Positions 24,625 to 29,031 of a DNA stretch of 29,031 bases are shown piece after piece. Each line of letters starts with the position of its first letter. The first letter of the stretch is position 1. A program made the translations under genes and the position numbers. The notes below the pieces were generated by a model, which made no database searches, was not told the DNA's origin, and saw nothing but the letters and a program-made list of their open reading frames with translations. Location of the stretch: contig AUXH01000201.1 in NCBI GenBank assembly GCA_000482145.1, forward strand, positions 1-29,031, in the 5' to 3' direction. The DNA is from Strigomonas culicis (Eukaryota; Euglenozoa; Kinetoplastea; Trypanosomatida; Trypanosomatidae).

Positions 24625-25364
24625 CGGGCGAAGGGGCACGATTAGTCCTATGGTTCTATTCTATGGAAGTGTATCGCAATGCTAGCGACACCAGTGAGAA
24701 GGACAAGATACACGTCAAAATGAATTCTGTTGCTAGCATTATGAGCCCGGGGGACAAGAAGAAAAGTGGAAAGAGAGAGAGAAAAACGTGCACAAGGGCA
24801 TCTCGATCGAAGAAATGCATTCCAAATACAAATACATATTATTATTATTCTTACTGCGTGCGTGTGCGCTGAACGTACTGAAAGGGTTCAAAAAGACCTG
24901 GATTTGAAAAGTCTCGACGTTGTCAAAAGGTGTGTTCTATAAGTATACGTTCAAAATACAAACGAAAGGGAGTTAAAAAAAAAAAAAAGAGAGAGAGCGA
25001 ATGTAATAGTATTAACAAATGTATATTTATAAATGTGCTGAAGATCGTGCAAAAATGCTTTCCTCTAGTTTAAGAAGAAAAAAACTCATTTGAATGTCAA
25101 AACAAAACAAAGGAAAGGGTAGATAAAATGGACTTCATTGTCTCTGAAATTGATGATGTGCCACTGAAAAGGATTCTAGATTCTATTATTCTATGATTTT
25201 TTCTTTCTTCTGTTCTGTTTACTCTGTAGTTGTGAACAAAGGACTAAAGAGCTGGGGGAAAAAAAACTGCAGAAAGCGGCAATAACCCCACACAAAAGAG
25301 GAAAGAAGATTCGTACAACAACTGTCAACATCAAGGTAATAATCAGTTTAAAAAAAAAATGAAT
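24625..25364. other. Intergenic spacer, 740 bp
   Basis: The longest gap. It holds the 3' UTR of the zinc-finger kinase and the leader of the cysteine-cluster gene. The sequence is AT-rich with A runs (about 24974-24987, 25078-25083, 25259-25266 and 25350-25358) and a short ATT repeat near 24838-24849. No ORF of convincing composition and no RNA gene was recognised. Confidence 0.7.
24733..24787 (-). promoter_or_regulatory. Polypyrimidine tract and candidate trans-splice acceptor for the cysteine-cluster protein gene
   Basis: A minus-strand tract (about 24750-24787) with CTCTCTCTCTTTCC is followed by its first AG at 24734-24733. The leader is 108 nt and free of ATG. Confidence 0.45.
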
Positions 25365-28300
25365 CTATCGTCTAAAACTGTTGCTCAAAACTGTCTCTAC
25401 TTGAGTCAGAATACCCGTTTGGTCAACCACAAACGGCTCCGCCGATCCGTCGGCGTGCACGTAGTACTTCTGGCCCACGTTGTGGCGGCGATCGCTCTGC
25501 CAACGAATGTCGACCATGGCGCTGCACACGACCTGCGAGCGCAGGTTGGACAAGCGAAAGAGGGTAAAGGAGCCGGCCGGGTCGGGGAAGACCTTGCGAA
25601 TGTAGACAAACTTGGTGTCACGAGGAACAGAGTTCGTGTTGCGTTGGTGGATGTGCGCCGCGTGCACGGCTGCGGGGGTCAGCCCCTCCGCCTTCAGCCG
25701 CGAGATCTCTCCCACAAAGGCGGTGATGCACTTGAGCACGCCGCCCAGGTACCGCTGCGCCTCCGCGATGGTCAGGATGCGCGCCTCCTCGTCGTAGAAG
25801 GTCTGGACGTGTGGGTGGGGTTGGTTCCGACTGGTGCTCTCGTTGTTCATGCAGGGCACGTAGAGGACCAGCTTGGAGTAGACATCCAGCACGGCGGTGC
25901 CCACACCCGCCTCCGTGGGAAACATGGCGCCGTAGCGTCCGGGCTGCAGGCAGTAGTACATCACCACCGTGTCCTCGTTTGTGAAGGAGTAAAAGCGGAC
26001 CCACCCGCCGCTGAGGAAGTCGTCCAGGAACTGCTGACGATGGTGCTCGTCGCGCGGAAGGGCGAGGAACGCGCCGCCGCTGTGGGTGAGTGGGTGCTGC
26101 GCCCTGGCCGGCGTCACGGAGCGGCCGGAGCCGGACGGCATCGGGTTGGGCATGGAGTACCGGCTGGGCCGCATCGTCGCAAAGTTCTTGGGTGGCATGG
26201 CCGCCGCCGTGGGGAAGGCCGTGCGGGGCGCGGGCTTGGCGGGCCCGCGGGTCGGCTGCGGCGGCGCCCCCGCCATCTGCTGCCGCTGCTGAGGGCTCAG
26301 CGGAATGCTCACGGTGTCCTCCGGGCGCGGCCGCTTCTGCGCGGCAGCGGCGGCATCCATCCCGCGCGTGGAGGAGTTGCTGCGCGGCACGGCGCCCTGG
26401 CGAAACACCTCGCCCGGCTTGTCCGCGACGTCGGCCCGTATCGTGATCATGCCCGCCTCGGTCACTTCGACGCTTTGCGCACGGCGGCGGGCCGCAATGC
26501 CGATGATCTCGCCGCGGTCGTTCAGCTTGGGTGGGTCCGCGGGGCCGTAGGCCGAGGGCTCCGGGTACTGGCCCTTGGGCGCACTGCCGTGCTGGAGTAC
26601 CTCCTTCAGCTCTGCCGAGTTGCGCGGTTGGATGTTGCTGCGCGCCTTGCGCTCCGGCACCTGGACCTGCGGGGGCAGGTCAAAGGAATAGGAGTCGCTC
26701 GACGTGGAGCGGCGCGGCCTGCCGCGAGGTCTGCCGCTTGGACTGCGCAGGTCTGGGAAGTTGGCGTTCGTGTGCTGCTGCAGCTGCGCCCCGACCTTCT
26801 CCGGCTCGGCCACCTGCTTCTCGCCGACGCTGATGCGGCCGCCCTCGGAGGTGCGCATGTAGGTCGCCCTGCCGGACTGGCGGCTGCTGCGCGGTTTCGG
26901 CTCATCGCTGTCCGGCAACTGCACCTCGAGCAGGCTCGGTCGCTTCGACTCCTCCCACACCATGGTGTTCATGCGGGACGAGGACCGCGGCGACGGGCTG
27001 CAACTGGGGCCGCGGCACACCAACGAGTGGGCCTGCAGCTTCGCTGCCGTCGTGAATTTCTTGGTGCACGTGACGCACACAAAGTTCACCTCCTTGAACC
27101 GACCGGTGAAGGCGCACTTCATGCAAAGATCGTAGTCGCACTTGTAGCAGCGAAAGGCAGGCGCGTCGGACGTAATCTTCAAGATGCCACGGTCACACAC
27201 ATTGCAGTCGAATCCGTTGTAATTGTGCGGCATTGATGTGAGCTTTGTCATCACGTGGTTGTTCATGCAGCGGAACTCACGCTCAATGTCAGAGGTGAAC
27301 TCACGGGGCAGGGAGATGACGGGCCGCAGGCTCCACCGCGTCGCCGTGTCGCGGCCGGGGTAGGCCACCGCGTACTGGTCCCTGCTGGCTCGCACCAGCT
27401 GCCCTTCCTCGCTGTCATCGATCAGACTGACACTGTTTCGCATGGACCGAGACCCGCGGCGCCCGGTAGACTCGCGAGCGACGTTTTCGGAAACCAGGGC
27501 TGTGCTGCCGGCGCGTCGGCCAGAGCCGCGCGTTAGCATCTGATTGTTCAAGCGTGTGCGGGCAGCAGTCTCGTTGTCCATGAGCATCTTGCGACTGTCA
27601 GCCTCGGCCCCCGAGAGGGAAAGGATGCCGTAAAGAGTGTTAAAGGCTTCGTGATACTGCAGCATCAGCTGCTGGCGTGCCCGCTGCTCGGTGGACTCCA
27701 CCTTAGCCAGTGCCTCTCCGATGATATGGTTGACGGAGCGCTTGGCTTGCAGTGGCACATTCTCTGCCAAGTTGCTCAGCGGCCGGTGTGGTAGTGGCGG
27801 CTCCAGAAGATTCAACTTCTGACGGAGCGTGAGGGGGCACGAGAGTGGGCGGCGACTCCACAAGGGATCAGCCAGCACCTCTTCCAACGAACAGCGTTCA
27901 CTGGGGTCCGACGCCAGTATCCGCTCTACCAGTGCGCAGAGATCGGCATCGCCACTCCAGTTCTTCGGCCAGCTCCACTTGGCGCCCGCTACGGAGCGAA
28001 ACAATGCGAGTGATTTCTGTTCCTTGTCCAGCTGCTTCATGCCGGATGATTCAATAGCATCCAAGTAGGGATTCATCCTTGTTAGCAAGACGTACAGGAC
28101 AACACCAATGCTCCACGTGTCGACTTCTTGTCCGTAGCTCAAGGATGGTGTTTCCCCAGTCTTTGTCATGCGCTTGTACACCTCTCCAGCCATTTCGGGT
28201 GCCATATACATGGCGGTACCGGCGACGGTTTTGCGCGGTTGGGCTTCCGAGATGCGACTCGACAGCCCAAAATCTGTTATTTTTAAATTACCCTCAAAAT

Positions 28301-28898
28301 CAAACAAAAGGTTTTGCGGTTTTAAATCTCTATGAATACAGCCTTTCGAATGAATGTAGGATATTGTGTTGGCAAGCGCCCACCCGATCCAGAGAATCTC
28401 CGGAATGTCAAGGGTCCGATACGCAATAACTTCATGAAGCGAGCGAGAGGCGCACCGCTCCATCACTACGTACGCACGCTCGTCATCGCGTCCAGCGGTG
28501 ATAAACTTAACAATATTGGGGTGCTTTTTGAAGTGGCTCATTAAAATAACCTCCTCGTTCAGGCGCTTCCAGTCGTTCTCATTCATCTTCTTTGACGACA
28601 CCTTCAACGCGTAGGAGTCTCCACTGTTTGACTGTGCTGAGAAAACCTTGCCAAAGCCACCTTTGCCTAACAAGTCAGTGGTTGTTAAGATCAGCTCATC
28701 TTCCTCAAAAGTGACAGTCATGATTTCTAAGGGGTGGTCAGTGTCCTCCTGTTGTTCTAAATGACAGTGTTGCAGGTGTGGTGTATGAAGTGTACTGCCA
28801 AGACGCGCAATCGAGGGCGTCTGGGAAATATCTCGCGGCATTGAAACACCTCCCCGCGATGGTGTCTTTCGGTCGCGAGAATGGTCGACAGTGGTCAT
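25365..28898 (-). CDS. Protein kinase with central zinc fingers and polo-box-like C-terminus
   Basis: A 1177-residue Ser/Thr kinase with all catalytic motifs intact: glycine loop GKGGFGKV (78-85), Lys99 in YALK, HRDLKPQN (Asp191, Asn196), DFG (209-211), activation segment AGTAMYMAPE and DTWSIGVVLY. A basic, Ser-rich linker follows. Residues about 543-596 form a C1/ZZ-like zinc module, with Cys-rich pairs in GFDCNVCD and FRCYKCDYDLCMKC. At about 606-628 a C2HC finger follows (FVCVTC to HSLVC). A long Pro/Arg-rich disordered region separates these from the C-terminal 222 residues, which resemble two polo boxes (about 965-1020 and 1095-1160). The second includes FVYIRKVF and SFTLFRLSNLRSQVV. That would place it near the polo-like kinases, which bind phosphorylated partners at basal bodies and other cytoskeletal sites. 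The frame extends 25 codons further only from a TTG through a polypyrimidine tract, so MTTVDHS is the start. Confidence 0.92.
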   Translation of the reverse strand: MTTVDHSRDRKTPSRGGVSMPRDISQTPSIARLGSTLHTPHLQHCHLEQQEDTDHPLEIMTVTFEEDELILTTTDLLGKGGFGKVFSAQSNSGDSYALKVSSKKMNENDWKRLNEEVILMSHFKKHPNIVKFITAGRDDERAYVVMERCASRSLHEVIAYRTLDIPEILWIGWALANTISYIHSKGCIHRDLKPQNLLFDFEGNLKITDFGLSSRISEAQPRKTVAGTAMYMAPEMAGEVYKRMTKTGETPSLSYGQEVDTWSIGVVLYVLLTRMNPYLDAIESSGMKQLDKEQKSLALFRSVAGAKWSWPKNWSGDADLCALVERILASDPSERCSLEEVLADPLWSRRPLSCPLTLRQKLNLLEPPLPHRPLSNLAENVPLQAKRSVNHIIGEALAKVESTEQRARQQLMLQYHEAFNTLYGILSLSGAEADSRKMLMDNETAARTRLNNQMLTRGSGRRAGSTALVSENVARESTGRRGSRSMRNSVSLIDDSEEGQLVRASRDQYAVAYPGRDTATRWSLRPVISLPREFTSDIEREFRCMNNHVMTKLTSMPHNYNGFDCNVCDRGILKITSDAPAFRCYKCDYDLCMKCAFTGRFKEVNFVCVTCTKKFTTAAKLQAHSLVCRGPSCSPSPRSSSRMNTMVWEESKRPSLLEVQLPDSDEPKPRSSRQSGRATYMRTSEGGRISVGEKQVAEPEKVGAQLQQHTNANFPDLRSPSGRPRGRPRRSTSSDSYSFDLPPQVQVPERKARSNIQPRNSAELKEVLQHGSAPKGQYPEPSAYGPADPPKLNDRGEIIGIAARRRAQSVEVTEAGMITIRADVADKPGEVFRQGAVPRSNSSTRGMDAAAAAQKRPRPEDTVSIPLSPQQRQQMAGAPPQPTRGPAKPAPRTAFPTAAAMPPKNFATMRPSRYSMPNPMPSGSGRSVTPARAQHPLTHSGGAFLALPRDEHHRQQFLDDFLSGGWVRFYSFTNEDTVVMYYCLQPGRYGAMFPTEAGVGTAVLDVYSKLVLYVPCMNNESTSRNQPHPHVQTFYDEEARILTIAEAQRYLGGVLKCITAFVGEISRLKAEGLTPAAVHAAHIHQRNTNSVPRDTKFVYIRKVFPDPAGSFTLFRLSNLRSQVVCSAMVDIRWQSDRRHNVGQKYYVHADGSAEPFVVDQTGILTQVETVLSNSFRR

Positions 28899-28944
28899 CT
28901 TGAATGTAGAACAAGAGAAAAAAATGTATATATCTATTCCTTTT

Positions 28945-28961
28945 CTACAAAAAAAAAAAAA
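28945..28961 (-). promoter_or_regulatory. T13 tract and candidate trans-splice acceptor for the zinc-finger kinase
   Basis: Thirteen T residues on the minus strand (28949-28961) followed by GTAG, with the AG at 28946-28945. The leader of 46 nt has no upstream ATG. Confidence 0.5.
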
Positions 28962-28969
28962 CGTACAAG

Positions 28970-28977
<8 letters not shown>

Positions 28978-29013
<36 letters not shown>
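28978..29013. repeat. (AG)18 microsatellite, a (CT)18 pyrimidine tract on the minus strand
   Basis: Eighteen uninterrupted dinucleotide units, 80 bp upstream of the kinase ATG. On the coding strand it is pure pyrimidine and may contribute to acceptor choice. Confidence 0.95.
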
Positions 29014-29016
<3 letters not shown>

Positions 29017-29031
29017 TAACGAAAAGAACGA

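Noticed and set aside
25359..27236. A 625-codon plus-strand ORF opposite the zinc-finger kinase
   Set aside because: It is antisense to a well-supported kinase with zinc-finger motifs. The translation is Arg/Ala/Gly/His-rich with no recognisable motif, as expected of the complement of a GC-rich coding region.
28978..29013. The (AG)18 run considered as telomeric or satellite DNA
   Set aside because: Kinetoplastid telomeres are TTAGGG repeats. This is a simple dinucleotide microsatellite in a gene leader region.
1..29031. Search for tRNA, rRNA, snRNA genes, retroposons, CRISPR-like arrays, or a strand-switch region
   Set aside because: No cloverleaf with A/B boxes, retroelement motif, regularly spaced repeat or change of coding strand was noticed. 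Reading by eye could miss small RNAs, so a tRNA/Rfam scan would be decisive.

Overview
This window looks like nuclear chromosomal DNA from a kinetoplastid flagellate, most likely a trypanosomatid. All ten protein genes lie on the minus strand, head to tail, without introns. They are separated by AT-rich spacers of about 250-740 bp. Almost every gene has, just upstream of its ATG, a minus-strand polypyrimidine tract followed by an AG. That is the arrangement expected of a polycistronic transcription unit processed by spliced-leader trans-splicing and polyadenylation. The spacers are short, coding GC is moderate, and homopolymer runs are confined to the spacers. I cannot assign a genus from sequence alone. 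No RNA gene, transposon, CRISPR array or strand-switch region was seen.

In transcription order (right to left) the genes are: (1) a protein kinase with central zinc fingers and a C-terminal region resembling tandem polo boxes (25365-28898); (2) a large nuclear-looking protein with a C-terminal cysteine cluster, possibly related to a TFIIIC WD40 subunit (21865-24624); (3) a GST-fold protein with a long C-terminal extension (19755-21611); (4) an RbfA-like, probably mitochondrial, ribosome biogenesis factor (18286-19407); (5) a 1153-residue protein that seems to carry two kinase-like folds, the first degenerate and the second with an altered catalytic loop (14354-17815); (6) a small charged protein made of five imperfect repeats (13306-13908); (7) a LisH plus HEAT-repeat protein resembling RELCH (10339-12948); (8) an APE2-type AP endonuclease (8058-10028); (9) the beta subunit of the AP-3 adaptor (5141-7717); and (10) the first 1470 codons of a giant coiled-coil protein that runs off the left edge (1-4410).

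The genes do not form one pathway, which is normal for kinetoplastid transcription units. Two of them (AP-3 beta and the RELCH-like protein) concern endosomal trafficking. One concerns DNA repair, one probably mitochondrial ribosome assembly, and two are signalling proteins. The most unusual items are the tandem kinase/pseudokinase protein, the kinase combining zinc fingers with polo-box-like domains, and a probable reading-frame break at the left edge of the coiled-coil gene. Domain calls were made by eye from the translations and are graded accordingly.
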